NCBI GenBank assembly: GCA_019916065.1
Contig: CM034244.1
Location: forward strand, 37,042,377 to 37,106,376
DNA: 64,000 nt
Direction of reading: 5' to 3'
Source of the DNA: Vitellaria paradoxa
Lineage: Eukaryota > Streptophyta > Magnoliopsida > Ericales > Sapotaceae
Numbering within the stretch: position 1 is the stretch's first letter; the number at the start of each line of letters is the position of its first letter. Shown in pieces: positions 10,344 through 21,316 of the stretch. A program made the translations under genes and the position numbers. The notes beneath the pieces are model-generated. The model had not been told where the DNA came from, did no database searches, and was given only the letters and a program-made list of their open reading frames with translations.

Positions 10344-13017
10344 GGTTGGGGTAATTTATTTTATTTTTTTCTGAGGATGAATTTGGGTCTAGAAAAAAAA
10401 AGCAAATAAAAAATAAATTAATATATAAGCATAGACAGTATAGTCAATTGAGTTTTTAAATTTTAAATTATATAACAAGTGAAAAAAAAATAAAATTTAA
10501 GAATGTTGTTCGTAACCTAATTTTTTTAATGTAAAAATTTATATATATCAATGGTGATATTTTTTACCAAAATCAACCATATTTTAAAATTTTAGGAGAC
10601 ATGGCCCTAAAGAGTTTTCACCTTGCATTTAGTTTGTATTTCTATTTTCTATATTCTGTTTCTGTTTTAAAATTCATATTTTAAGAATATTAAAAACTCA
10701 TGTTTTTAGTAAAATAGTTTTTTGAGTGTTAAACTGACACTTCTATATCAATAAAAAAATAATATTAACTTTACCATATATTATACAAAATCCCTCAAAT
10801 AAAATATATTTTCAAAAATATTAGGATAAATTATAGAAATAATCCTTACAATTTATAATGAATCTTATTCTAATCCAAACAGTTCCAACTGTAACAATTA
10901 ACTCCCAGTAATTATGATTAAGTTTCACTTCAATCTTTTCATTAATAATTATTAAAAAAGTTAATCAAAAAATATCATGTGTCCATCATATGTTATTTAA
11001 ACATATAATTATAGGGAGTTAACTATTATAATTGGAACTATATATAGGGATTAAAGTTAGATTCACTATAAACTGATAGAGCAATTTTTATAATTTACCC
11101 TCAAAATTATAGTTTTACAAATTACAATTCAGTTAACTTACTTGGTATCTGTATCCTATGCCAAAGATTATATTTAAGCAAATATTTTGGGAATAGCATG
11201 CCGTTTATAAGCCCTTTAAGTGACATGGAGTAGGTGTCCAACCCATCAATGAAATCGTCAAACTAAATTAAATTGGTTTTTTTATTCGATTCGATTCGAT
11301 TTTCTTTTTTAAATATGAACAATTCAATTAATTACAGTATAAAAAAATATCAAATAATTCGGTTTAACTTGCAATTTGAGAGATAGATTACCCAAACCAA
11401 ATTGATACATTTAAAGGACTATATAGCTTGAAACATAAGGCTCACTGCCGAGTCCGTCCCAGGGGTCCTTTGTTAAGAAGGGCTTCTTCGTGGAAAATGG
11501 AGTAAATTTGTTGTCTAATGGAGGGAGCTGGGTATAGCTTCCATGGAAAGACTGGAAACCTACGCAATTACCACATGCATGCATATATATATATATATAT
11601 ATATATATAATTCTAACAAATTAAGGGAGATTACCTCCCTAAGAAAATAAAAGGCCAACGCACCCGGCAACTTCCCAGGCATGATTATCCTTTTAAAGTC
11701 TCCCCCTCACACTTCCACTTTGTCAAGGATTGGGACTTTCTTTCTCTCGCTAACTTCTCTCTCTCTCTCTCTATATATATATAAATGTTTGAAATAATAA
11801 AAAATGAGATAAAATAAAATAATTTGTGAGTTTATAATTCGTGCAATGTAATAAAAAGTGATTAATTTTTAAAAATTTTTAAAATTTTTCAGTACGTCAA
11901 ATACACTAATACCATATATTTATTCATATGAGACATTCATAATAGTACATGAAGAAAAATAATAATAATAATAATAATAATAAATAAGAAAAATTATATA
12001 AATGCGAATATTAAAAAAAGGGGGGGGGGGGGAAGGGAGGCTTGTGAGTGGAGATTATTGGCTATCTTCATGAATCACATTTGAAAACCTATTGATAGTA
12101 AAAGTGGAATTGATGGCTTGGTAGTCGTACTTCTTATTATTGCGTTAACCAACCCTAGGAAGCAAGACAAGCCAATTACTAGGCAACTATTATGACATGT
12201 AATACTCCACGTTTCGAGCAAGTTCCGTGAGGTTTCGTGAATCAAAACAAAAATTAATACAAATCAAAAATCACTCAACGTAGAAAGAAAAATATTGTTT
12301 CTCATCAATCCCTTCGACCCAAATAGAAATACGTACAAATCTAATGGCATGATTGTATTAGGAAATTCTGAAGCAAACCTAAAAGTTCCTTCAACTTTCA
12401 CGATCAAATACAAAATTAACATTCATCAAATTTCCTATTTTTTTTTTTCAACTTTTACCCAAGTTTTGTTTTTTTTTTTTAATTTTTATCCTTTTTTTTA
12501 ATTTTCTTCAACTTTTACAAGTTTTTTTTTTTTTTTTCAAACACTCAACTAACCATGGAAATATCACATATTACTCAGAAGTGCAAAGTTGCACTCTTTT
12601 TATTATTTTTGGTGCCAAATAACCCCACATTATCTATCTGAGTAATGTCATATGATTAATTTTTTTAAATATTTTTACATTAAAATAATTCGTATAATTA
12701 TGTATTTATCATTTTAAAATATAATACACTACACTGGACTTTTATTATAATAATACCACTGCATATCATTCTCACGTCCTATTTTTTTAATAAAAAAATT
12801 CTGGTAAAATAGATTTTTTCCTATCTTTCTACCATCAATGGACATGTTGAAATGACATTAATTGGGCTTGGTTTGTTATTGGACCTTAAAAGAGAATCTT
12901 AGGCTGAGGCTTGGAATTGGTTATCAGGTTCGATTTCAAAGATATGAAGTTCAAGCCGGTTTACTTTCCCAACCAATTAGTGGACTGGGCCATGTCCATT
13001 TTCGGGGTTCCAAAAGA
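10344..13017. other. AT-rich spacer with simple repeats and MITEs
   Basis: No gene was recognised. It contains the foldback element at 10822-11101, a TA run at 11584-11609, CT then TA runs at 11755-11784, an A-type MITE-like core at about 11785-11905, an (AAT)n run at 11960-11984, a run of 14 G at about 12019-12032 and long T runs at 12430-12535. The 68-codon frame at 12295-12501 is mostly poly-T and is not supported. Confidence 0.45.
10822..11101. mobile_element. Foldback MITE, about 280 bp
   Basis: The left arm (AGGATAAATTATAGAAATAATCC, then AATTTATAATGAATCTTATTCT) is the imperfect reverse complement of the right arm (AGATTCACTATAAACTGATAG...ATAATTTACCCT), and further inside GAGTTAACTATTATAATTGGAAC pairs with GTTCCAACTGTAACAATTAACTC. 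The whole element can fold into one long hairpin. No coding sequence is present. Confidence 0.7.
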
Positions 13018-13244
13018 CTGCAGTGAAAAAATCTACTGCAGAGACTGTAGTAGAAGAATGAATGGTTAAGATTTATTTGAACTTCAATAGATCATTAACA
13101 TTCCACATTAATTGTGCTCCAATCAAAATTTTTAAACTTTTATTTTTATTTTAAAAATATTTTTAATTAAATAAATTAAAATAATTAGATTAAATATAAA
13201 TAAATCTCAACGATCTATTTTTGACGATTCATTTTTCACTGCAG
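13018..13244. mobile_element. MITE, 227 bp, with CTGCAGTGAAAAA terminal inverted repeats
   Basis: The left end CTGCAGTGAAAAA and the right end TTTTTCACTGCAG are perfect 13-bp inverted repeats. The interior is AT-rich and noncoding. A diverged second copy occupies 62354-63125, where it is split by another insertion. The copies share interior phrases such as AATAAATTAAAATAATTAGA and the flank CCCCTGTAAACC-like sequence downstream. Confidence 0.7.
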
Positions 13245-13329
13245 CCCCTGTAACCAATTTCTTCACTGCAATCCTGAAACCCCGTTTCCGTTCCCAAATG
13301 CTACGAAATACCAAGGCAGTAAATCCACG

Positions 13330-13990
13330 TGATTTGGATGCTTTCTAGAAACCCACGAACTCCCCAATTTCCCAATCGTGAAGTTCTCTTTGCAAGAGAA
13401 TTTTCCAAAAAGGAACCCTACCCACCATATTTTAGATACTCATTTCGCTGTGGCTTCCCAGTTACTTGCAATAGCAAAGATATTAGGGAAAGTCTAGGAG
13501 AGCCCCTCCTCCATTTATGGATCCAGAAACGCACTCTATTGCCCTTCCCCACTTTCATTGAACACCTATCCACAAAATCATCCCAAATAGATCTGATATT
13601 CCTCCACGCTCCCAGATGAAAAGGATCTGTAGCAGCCCCGAAAGTCCACTCTCCCCAGTCGATGCCATGTTTGGCGGCTACCACCTCTCCGCCACAATCG
13701 ATCCTTTTTCTCAGCTAACCTCCATAACCATTTACCAAGCAAAGCAGTGTTAAATTACTTTAATTTTCTGATGACCAATCCTCCATGTTTCAGGTGTTGA
13801 CATGTCGTGTCCCATTTGGCAAAATGAAATTTTCTTACCTCGCCAAACCTTCCCTACAGGAAGTCCCTGTTCAATCGCCAAAGGGGGCATCAGAATAGAG
13901 GCATGACATAGTTGGCAGGTTTGATAAGGTAATATTGGTGAGCGTGAGCCGGGTTCTTTTTTTTTTTTCTTTTTTTTTTCCCCACTTTTC
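13330..13990 (-). pseudogene. LINE (L1-type) reverse transcriptase remnant
   Basis: Minus-strand frames 13998-13750 and 13684-13418, plus another phase between them, encode the region just downstream of the reverse-transcriptase core in plant LINEs. Visible phrases are LPTYVMPLF, WDTTCQHLKHGG, LLGKWLWR and, in the longest open piece, GIDWGEWTFGA...KVGKGNRVRFW, followed by the usual Trp-rich stretch. At least two frameshifts separate these. The 5' part, including the catalytic FADD region, is absent, as expected of a 5'-truncated insertion; the 3' end was not defined and no poly(A) tail was identified. Confidence 0.8.
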
Positions 13991-14393
13991 TGAGTCATTA
14001 AAAATTAGTGATTGATTGTGTTATCTGTAGATAAAAATTAGTAGGGCTGCCAAATTTTGGATTATATACAACAATTAAGAAAAAATATTTAACCATTGAG
14101 GAATTTAGCCTATGACTTATTTTATTTTTTTATGCCAAAATTTATATGACTAGTTGGGTTTTTTAAAGTAGAAAGTTTTTTTTTTTTTTTTCCTAGGGCA
14201 GTCTACGGAATAAAAAGCTTTTGATTAAAAAATGTGAATGTACTACCAGTGTTCTTCTCGACCTATTTTGTGTAATAAATAGATGTATATACATATATAA
14301 GGGTCCGAAAAAATTGGAGGCCCCAAAATTTTACATTTTTTGAAGGCCCGACGCGCCGGCTTGTCTGGCTTCCCTTATTAGCCGGTTCTACTC
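13991..14393. other. Upstream region of the first DUF716 gene
   Basis: AT-rich sequence with T runs (about 14177-14192), a short TA stretch near 14287-14300 and a GC-richer patch at 14345-14375 (GGCCCGACGCGCCGGC). No gene. It probably contains the promoter of the gene starting at 14564. Confidence 0.4.
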
Positions 14394-14394
14394 A

Positions 14395-14402
14395 TTTATA
14401 TA
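14395..14402 (+). promoter_or_regulatory. Candidate TATA box for the DUF716 gene at 14564
   Basis: TTTATATA lies 162 bp before the chosen ATG. A start of transcription about 30 bp downstream would give a 5' leader of roughly 130 nt. That leader (about 14460-14563) is conserved in the paralogue at 24 kb (TTTGTCACTCC, ACAACCAA, GAGAGAAGTCCTCAAA), which supports it being transcribed. Confidence 0.4.
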
Positions 14403-14563
14403 CTATCAAGAATAGCTTCACTCTACTCTTCCCACAACCCCCTTAATTCCTTTTTTTTCTTTTTTTCCTTTCATCAAACCTTTGTCACTCCTAATTCTTG
14501 AACAACCAACCAAGACGCAAGAGAAGGGACAGAAGGAGAGAAGTCCTCAAAACTAGCAAAGAG

Positions 14564-15502
14564 ATGGGTTTTTTGGTGGGACATGTGTTGTCTGGCTCTG
14601 GATTCCTTGTGATAGGGTTATGGCACCTCCTTAACCATATCAAGCTCCACGCTATCAACCCAAAAAACTACAAAGCCCTCCCATGGTTCCCCACCTCAAA
14701 GTCAAGATACTTAGAGCTCTTCTTGATAATGGGAGGCAGCTTGGCCTCCATATCCATGGAGCTCTTCATCGGGCCGGACACCCACCACCAACCTCTCGAC
14801 CCGGATGGCATCATCCCTTCCAACCATCTACACAACTTCGAACACTCACTCATCTCCGCCACTCTCTTTTTCTACGCAGCTATTGCAATCATCCTCGACA
14901 AAATCTCCCCCAAGGCCACCCAATATGAGCTCACCTTATTGCTTGCAGCCACTGCCTTTGGTCAAGAACTCCTCCTCTTCCACTTCCACTCCGCCGACCA
15001 TCATGGCGTTGAAGGCCAATACCATTTGCTCCTCCAAGTAGTCGTTGTCATCTCCCTTGTGACCACTCTTTTGGGTATTAATTACCCCAGAAGTTTCGTG
15101 ATCAGCTTTGTTAGGTCTCTCAGCATACTATTCCAAGGTGTTTGGCTCTCAGTGTTGGGAGTCATGGTGTGGACCCCAGGTTTTCTCCCCAAAGGTTGCT
15201 TCTTGAAATTTGAGGAAGGTAACGAAATCGTGAGGTGCCACAGCAACGAGGCTCTCAATCGGGCGAAATCATTGGCAAACATTGAGTTCGGAGGCTTCGT
15301 GATTCTTTTGAGCGTTTTGGCCGTGTGCTTCTACTTGTTCCTGTTTAGAATCTATGAGAACAAAGTCGAATATCATTCAATATCTAAGTGTCATGAAGAG
15401 CAGGAGGAGGATGCTGAGGATGATAATGATGATGTTGAGGCTCAGAAGCAAAGCAAACTGATCGAGTTAAATGGTAAAGTCCTTTCTTGCAGGGGAGCTT
15501 GA
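14564..15502 (+). CDS. DUF716 (TMEM45-like) multi-pass membrane protein, copy 1
   Basis: An intact single-exon frame of 312 aa starts at MGFLVGH. That start is preferred because the 31.9-kb paralogue begins at the same point (MGTLVGH) and the longer upstream frame opens only with TTG and is Arg/Lys-rich leader. About seven hydrophobic segments are visible (near residues 5-24, 50-70, 95-112, 122-139, 155-172, 184-204 and 243-264). Conserved polar motifs of the family are present: G-L-W-H-L-L-N-H at 18-25, N-H-L-H-N-F-E-H at 87-94 and F-H-F-H-S-A-D-H-H-G-V-E-G-Q-Y-H at 139-154. The tail is strongly acidic (residues 278-292). The family (annotated in plants as 'plant viral-response' DUF716) has no established biochemical activity; a membrane location is all the sequence supports. 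It is the head-to-head paralogue of the 23-kb gene. Confidence 0.93.
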   Translation: MGFLVGHVLSGSGFLVIGLWHLLNHIKLHAINPKNYKALPWFPTSKSRYLELFLIMGGSLASISMELFIGPDTHHQPLDPDGIIPSNHLHNFEHSLISATLFFYAAIAIILDKISPKATQYELTLLLAATAFGQELLLFHFHSADHHGVEGQYHLLLQVVVVISLVTTLLGINYPRSFVISFVRSLSILFQGVWLSVLGVMVWTPGFLPKGCFLKFEEGNEIVRCHSNEALNRAKSLANIEFGGFVILLSVLAVCFYLFLFRIYENKVEYHSISKCHEEQEEDAEDDNDDVEAQKQSKLIELNGKVLSCRGA

Positions 15503-16204
15503 AAGTCAGAAATATATACATATATATATATATATATATTGGGGAGTTTGAAAGGTAGATATTGATTATTGGGTTATGATAAATTGCATTTGTTCAAATT
15601 AATCCCAGAATAATTTAGTGTACTTTCGAATAATTTTTTCTCTTTGCATTAATCCCAGAATTATGTTTCGATTTGAGGGTGTTTAAAATGATAAAAAATA
15701 AGATAAAATAAAATAATTTGAGATAATAAGTGAGTTTGTAATTTATACAGTGAAATAAAAAATAAATAATTTTTAAAATTTTTTTAAAATCTTCAAAAAT
15801 TTTTAATATTTTTTAATACGCGGAACAGATCCTAACTTAAGACTGAGGATAGAGAATAACAGACCCTAACTTAACACCGAGGATAGAAATTCTGTGGTTT
15901 ACATAGATTGGGAAGGTTGGTTTTCTATGCGTTCATTGATTCCACGTCAGTTAGTTTTTGGTTTAATTGTTTGCGCTTTTCTTTTTATTCTAACAATTTT
16001 CCTGTGTCACAAATAATTAGGGCTCCTAAAACTATTTGGGGGTACAGTTCTCCCCCTCCCAAAAAAAAAAAAAAAAATAAATAAATAAAAATAAATAAAA
16101 TGAAAATTGTAAATCATCTCATCTTAATTATTTGCCAGGCTGTGGGTGGTTGAAACTCTCTTGTCAAGCACAGTTGATTGCAATATTGTTTACTACCTAT
16201 CATC
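15503..16204. other. Downstream spacer with TA repeat and an A-type MITE
   Basis: A TA run directly follows the stop (15513-15540). An A-type MITE-like insert occupies 15675-15831 (GAGGGTGTTTAAAATG ... CGGAACAGATCC). There is a poly(A) stretch at 16062-16078. A duplicated phrase CAGA(A/T)CCTAACTTAA(G/C)AC(T/C)GAGGATAGA occurs twice at about 15826-15885. No gene. Confidence 0.45.
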
Positions 16205-16563
16205 ATTAGGCTTTGTTTTGTTCTATTAAAAAAATTTTTTTTGACTTTTTTTATGATAATTTTTCTCATTTTATATAATTTTTTATTAAAATTTAATTTT
16301 TTAAAGTTATATCTTTTAAACATATTAATTATATTCATAAAAATAAAATTAAAAAATTTACATTAATTTAAGTAAAAGTTATCTGTTTAAATAAAAAAAT
16401 TATTTTTTAATTTTTACTAATATAGAAAAGAATTTTGTTATTTTTTTATAAATGTAATTAACGGTTCTAAAAGTTATATTTTTTAGAATAAAAATTAAAT
16501 TTTAATAAAAAATCATTCAAGACAAAAAAAAAAGTTAGCTTTTTCAAAACCAAACAAATCCTT
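16205..16563. mobile_element. Foldback MITE, family C (copy 1)
   Basis: About 360 bp of AT-rich sequence from GGCTTTGTTTTGTTC to GAACCAAACAAATCC-like sequence. The left half (AAAGTTATATCTTTTAAACATATTAATTATATTCATAAAA) is roughly the reverse complement of the right half (TTTATAAATGTAATTAACGGTTCTAAAAGTTATAT). The same arrangement recurs at 16714, 34315, 44660 and 63160. It is noncoding. Confidence 0.6.
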
Positions 16564-16713
16564 CTCATTGGGGTACAGCTGGTAACAGCTAGTCATTTCC
16601 GAAATATTCAATTGCTTCCAACATCCATCCCATTACAGTCCAAGGCGAGGCGGTTTTGCGTGGGCCACCTTTCTTCGGAGGCGATCAGATTGATAGGCGT
16701 TGCATTGTCTATA

Positions 16714-17055
16714 GGCTTTGTTTGGATCCAGCATTTTCGGTATTTCTTTTTTGGTTTGCTAAAATTTGAATTTTTTAAGAAAATATAATTTTTAAGTATG
16801 TTAATCATATTTGTAAAAAAAAAATTAAAAATTTACATATATTTGGATAAAAGGTAAAAAAATAAAAAAATACTTTTTTGTTGATTTTTTAACTAAACTG
16901 TTAGTTTTTATTTAAACGGATAAGAATTTTTTATTTTTTTTTAAACAAATGTGCACGCCTAAAAGCTAAAGTTTTTAAAAAAATTAAATTCTTATGAAAA
17001 AAAAGTTATTGAAAAAAAAAATTATTTCCATCTTTTTTTAATCCAAACAAACCTT
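16714..17055. mobile_element. Foldback MITE, family C (copy 2)
   Basis: It starts GGCTTTGTTTGGATC and ends ATCCAAACAAACCTT, an inverted terminal match of about 14 bp, with arms that continue to pair inward (TATAATTTTTAAGTATGTTAATCATATTTG against CAAATGTGCACGCCTAAAAGCTAAAG). It is missing at the corresponding place in the 30.5-kb duplicate. Confidence 0.7.
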
Positions 17056-17153
17056 GTGTGGACAAGTATGCCCCCCATGCGATGTCCATTGTCGAAAGCC
17101 ACTTTACAAGTGTGGATGGACGAAAATGCGCCTCACATCGGCACACTAATTTA

Positions 17154-17651
17154 GGGTGCGTTTGGTGCATAAATATTTGGTGAAAATCTCTATAAAATAT
17201 TATACATTCCCGTTTTTTTAAAATTCAAAAAACGTTTAATATTTTTTCAAAAAAAAAAGTTAATAATTAGAATTCGGTTAATCAAATAGTAAAAATTTTT
17301 TCGCCATTCTCACTATGGACTCCTAAGCTACCAAATGACGCCCACTTTGACTTTTTTTTTGGTGACATTTTTAAAACCGTCCAAACGGATTGTAGAAACT
17401 GTTCCGACTGAATCAGGCCGGCAACTTTCGTTCAAATAGTTTCTACAATCCGTTTGGACGGATTGTAGTGTAAAGAAGTATGATTGCTCAAATTTTTGAA
17501 TCCGTCGGAACGGAAATCCAATCCGTTAGAACGGAATTTCACTATTTATATCCAAAAAATACGGTTTGAGCGGCGTGCACCAAACACCAAAAATTTTCCT
17601 AAACTACATTTTATCTCGATTTTTGTCACTTTTTAGAACTCCAAACGGAGC
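17154..17651. mobile_element. MITE-like element, about 500 bp (family D, copy 1)
   Basis: The left end is GGGTGCGTTTGG and the right end is CCAAACGGAGC. Flanks CTAATTTA (17146-17153) and CTAATTAA (17652-17659) look like an 8-bp target duplication with one mismatch, which suggests hAT. The matching place near 30580 has no insert. A second copy occupies 49825-50334 with the shared phrase AGAATTCGGTTAATCAAATA and the repeated GGATTGTAGAAAC block. Inside, a segment around CCGTCCAAACGGATTGTAGAAACTG is itself repeated in inverted form, so the centre can fold. Confidence 0.7.
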
Positions 17652-17659
17652 CTAATTAA

Positions 17660-18904
17660 GATAAATCCCAACAAATGGCATGTTACCGAGTTGCGTTGTT
17701 GTGTCAACTCGACTCGGCACCATATGTAATCCAATCAGAGGTTAATTTAATTAATGGTTACAACATTACAGAAAATATTATATCTAATATTGGTGTCATG
17801 TCACCGTGCTAATATGATATAATAAATTAATTAAATAAAAATACACACATGTATATACATATACACACACATAATTTTAATTATTATGCAATTAGATTTT
17901 TAATTTTTGCCCTCTAGAATCGGGTGTTAAGCCTCCTAATCAAGGTTACAAAAACACGTATTAACATTCTATTGATCCATTGTGTTTTCGTGGCTACCAT
18001 TATTTAAGACGCATTTGGTACTTAAAACTTCTACAAATTTTTATAAATATTTACTAAAGTTTTTGTATTTTTATTTTTCGTGCGTTTGAATTGAAATTTT
18101 AAAATTTACAAATTTTTAACTATTTTTTATAAAATATTATTTACTTTTACTAACTTTTGTCAATTTTTATTAAATTTTTATACTTTTTGACAACTTGTTT
18201 AACAATAACCGTTTAAACGAACAGACGGGACTACGTTTGAATGAGTTTGATCAGAATTTTAAATTTTACCAATTAAATATCAAAAAATTAAATCTAACTT
18301 AATTTTTTTTATTTTTGAGTACCAAACCCGTTACTCATCCATTTTTTTTTTTTAATTTTTGAGTACCAAACCCATTACTCATCGATCAAACGTACCGACC
18401 ACGAAATAGTGTCTATTCCATAAAATGATTAAGGCCGTGTTTGTACCTCTAAATGTTGTTAAAAATTAATCTCTATAAATATTTACAAATTTCTATAAAT
18501 TTTTATGAAATTTTTCATCTCCAATTACATATATCTTTATAAAATTTTTACAAATCTTCATAAGCCTCTACAAATTTCTATAAATCTTTATAATATTTAC
18601 AAATTCTAATTACATTTCTAAAGATTTTTTAAAAGTTCTACAGAAAATGTCAAAAAATTCTTTGCTAGAATCCATTTAAATGGATTTTCACTATTCAATT
18701 CTATTTTTTCGATAATTTGTTGGCTACACTCCAAATATCAAAAAATTAAATTTAACTACATTTTATTTTAACTTTTATAATTCCAAACAAGATTCAAAGA
18801 AGTAATCAATCAACTAACAAGCCGGTTGTTTACTTGTAACAAATATATATTGGATGAGAACCCTTCACAACTTGGCGGTATCAACAAATAATTTAAACAA
18901 TTAA
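17660..18904. other. Noncoding duplicated flank with GTTTGG-type inserts
   Basis: Between blocks shared with 30.6-31.6 kb there are two AT-rich stretches (about 18005-18400 and 18425-18795) that begin and end with MITE-like phrases (ACGCATTTGGTAC; GCCGTGTTTGTACC...CCAAACAAGATTC). A phrase AATTTTTGAGTACCAAACCC is repeated at 18311 and 18356. No gene. Confidence 0.4.
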
Positions 18905-19230
18905 GGTATCATTTGGTTTATTTTTTTATTTTTTATTTTCTGTTTTTGTTTTCTATCTTCTGTTTTAAATTCATTTTTCATTTTATACTTTTGAAAATAA
19001 AGAAAACAGCTCAAATCTTATTTGTTTATTTGTATTTTTAAAATTTATTTTCGAAAACAAAAAATGAGTTTATATATAAAATGAAAAATGGTAAAAAATT
19101 ATTTTAAGAGTTTTAAAAAAAATCTCAAAAATAAGAAAATTAAAACATTTTCTGTTTACTAATTTTGAGATTTTTAACACATAAAACAAAAAATAAAAAA
19201 TAAAAAAAGAAAAATAAACTAAATGCCACA
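18905..19230. mobile_element. Tourist-like MITE, 326 bp, TSD TAA, with an empty site in the window
   Basis: It is flanked by TAA (18902-18904 and 19231-19233). The ends GGTATCATTTGGTTTATTTTT and AAAAATAAACTAAATGCCACA are inverted repeats of about 20 bp. The duplicated segment at 31.6 kb reads CAATTAAGTAATCCCC straight across the site with one TAA, an empty site that fixes both boundaries and the 3-bp TSD. TAA/TTA duplications are characteristic of PIF/Harbinger-derived (Tourist) MITEs. Confidence 0.8.
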
Positions 19231-19316
19231 TAAGTAATTCCCTATTTTCTCTGCACATTCAAACAATAACTTAGTGGTATCAACAAACAATTAAGTAATC
19301 CGCTATTTTTTTTTTT

Positions 19317-19432
19317 TTTTTTCTATACATTCAAACACACAATCAACTCATCCCTAACCTAAAAGCTATCTCAATTCAAGCCAAAACATTATCGCGGACC
19401 CATTTTCCCCTCTCAACTACTTTTTAGCTCAG
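19317..19432. repeat. 115-bp direct repeat, left copy
   Basis: The block TTCTATACATTCAAACACAC ... CTCAACTACTTTTTAGC is repeated almost identically at 21317-21433. The paralogous segment at 31.66-31.76 kb has only one copy, so the repeat arose here. It brackets the 1.9-kb insert that carries the palindromic array. Confidence 0.85.
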
Positions 19433-19630
19433 GCTATTTTTTTCTAGGGGTTTTTGGAGGCCGGTCACTATTTATGCACTTATAAGGATTTAAGTCATAC
19501 CCAAAAAACTTGTTTGTAAATAAGTCACACTTGCAACAAAAAGACAAAAAAGGACATCACGCGTTTTTCACCACATTTCAAAACTGCCAGTTTTATCCGA
19601 AAATAGTGTACACTTCACTCATAACTTTCG

Positions 19631-19878
19631 TGACTTTCCATCTTCTTTACAAAGCAAGAAAAACCGATTTTTGGAAACAAAATCAAAACTGTTTGGGAAA
19701 AACTTAATTTCGCGACTTTCCATCTTCTTTACAAAGTAAGAAAAATTGATTTTTGAAAACAAAATCAAAACTGTTTGGAAAAAACCTAATTCCGCGACTT
19801 TCCATCTTCTTTACAAAGCAAGCAAAACTGATTTTTGGAAACAAAATCAAAACTATTTGGGAAAAACCTAAATCGATC
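19631..19878. repeat. 83-bp tandem repeat, three units
   Basis: Units start at 19631, 19713 and 19796 with GACTTTCCATCTTCTTTACA and continue through GATTTTTGGAAACAAAATCA to AACCTAA. It is noncoding and lies at the left of the palindromic array. Confidence 0.9.
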
Positions 19879-19904
19879 ATCATTCCTAAGTATATTTATT
19901 TCTT

Positions 19905-20950
19905 TTTATTTTGAAACAGTATCGGTACTGTTTTGAAGATATCTCAAAATACTAATCAATTCCATGGATTTCTCTTGTCCAAAACTTATCATCTGCTTAT
20001 AATTCATGGTGCTGTTTTGAAAACAGTACCGGTACTCTTTTGAATCGGTACTGTTTTCATACTACCTAAAAAACATCAATCGATACATAATACAAACCAA
20101 CGATACGAGCCAACATCATCATATTTTTTGAAACAGTACCGGTACTGTTTTGAAGATAGCTCAAAACGCCAATTGACCCCATAGATTTCTCTTGCCCTTA
20201 AAACTCGTCATCTGCTTATAATTCATGGTGCTATTTTGAAAACAGTACCGATAAAACAGTACCGGTACTGTTTTGGATCGGTATTGTTTTCATATTGCCT
20301 AAAAAACATCAATCGATACATAACAAAAACCAACGATACGAGCCAACATCATCATATTTTTTGAAACAGTACCGGTACTGTTTTGAAGATAGCTCAAAAA
20401 GTCAATCGGCCCCATGGATTTCTCTTGCCCTTAAAACTCGTCATCCGCTTATAATTCATGGTGCTGTTTTGAAAACAGTACCGATAAAACAGTACCGGTA
20501 CTGTGTTGAAAACAGTACCGATAAAACAGTACCGGTACTGTTTTGGACCGGTACTGTTTTCATATTACGTAAAAAACATCAATCGATATATAACACAAAC
20601 CAACCATACGAGCCAACATCATCATATTTTTTGAAACAGTACCGGTACTGTTTTGAAGTTAGCTCAAAACGTTAATCGGCCCAATAGATTTCTCTTGCCC
20701 TTAAAACTTGTCATCCGCTTATAATTCATGGTGCTGTTTTGAAAACAGTACCGATAAAACAGTACCGGTAATGTGTTGAAAACAGTACCGATAAAACAGT
20801 ACCGGTACTGTTTTGGACCGATACTGTTTTCATACTGCCTAAAAAACATCAATCGATACATAACATAAACTAACCATACGAGCCAACATCATCATATTTT
20901 TTGAAACAATACCGGTACTATTTTGAAAATAGCTCAAAACGCCAATCGGC
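19905..20950. repeat. Palindrome-rich ACCGGT satellite array
   Basis: Five long units begin with GAAACAGTACCGGTACTGTTTTG-type sequence at 19913, 20130, 20363, 20633 and 20903 (spacing 217, 233, 270 and 270 bp). The 20-base core AAACAGTACCGGTACTGTTT is a perfect palindrome. Each unit also holds GCTTATAATTCATGGTGCT, AAAAAACATCAATCGATA and CGAGCCAACATCATCATA. Later units are longer because an inner subrepeat (AAAACAGTACCGATAAAACAGTACCGG...) has been added. The KQYRYC-like frames across it are repeat artefacts. I recognise no known family; it lies in a 1.9-kb insert that is missing from the paralogous 31.7-kb locus. Confidence 0.85.
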
Positions 20951-21316
20951 AAAATCAATCTATGAAGAAGATAGGCCAAATAAGTTCTATCTTCTTAATA
21001 TCTTCACGACTAAAACTATAAATAATGAAACTGAAAATAAGGAAAGAAAAAAAAATGGAAGAAGCGTGATTCTTGGTAAACATATCTTCACGTGATTCCC
21101 GGAATTCCTGAAAATAACTTGTGTAACTTTGTTATAGAAATAAAGGATATTATCGGTATATTAGAAATTATATTTAAAACAAACTCGTGGGACCCACTCA
21201 AAAGTGTGACTTAAATACAAAACTTTCCACATTAATGTGACTTGAAAGCAATACTTTTTTTTGAGTGTGACTAATAGTTTTAAAAGATTACAAAGTATGA
21301 CTTGGATACAATTTTC

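Noticed and set aside
12019..12032. Run of 14 G as a G-quadruplex or regulatory signal
   Set aside because: A single homopolymer preceded by an A run; could be a sequencing artefact and has no paired G tracts nearby.
20295..20675. 126-codon frame with KQYRYC repeats, and similar frames on both strands
   Set aside because: A by-product of the palindromic satellite, open in more than one phase; no start context or domain.
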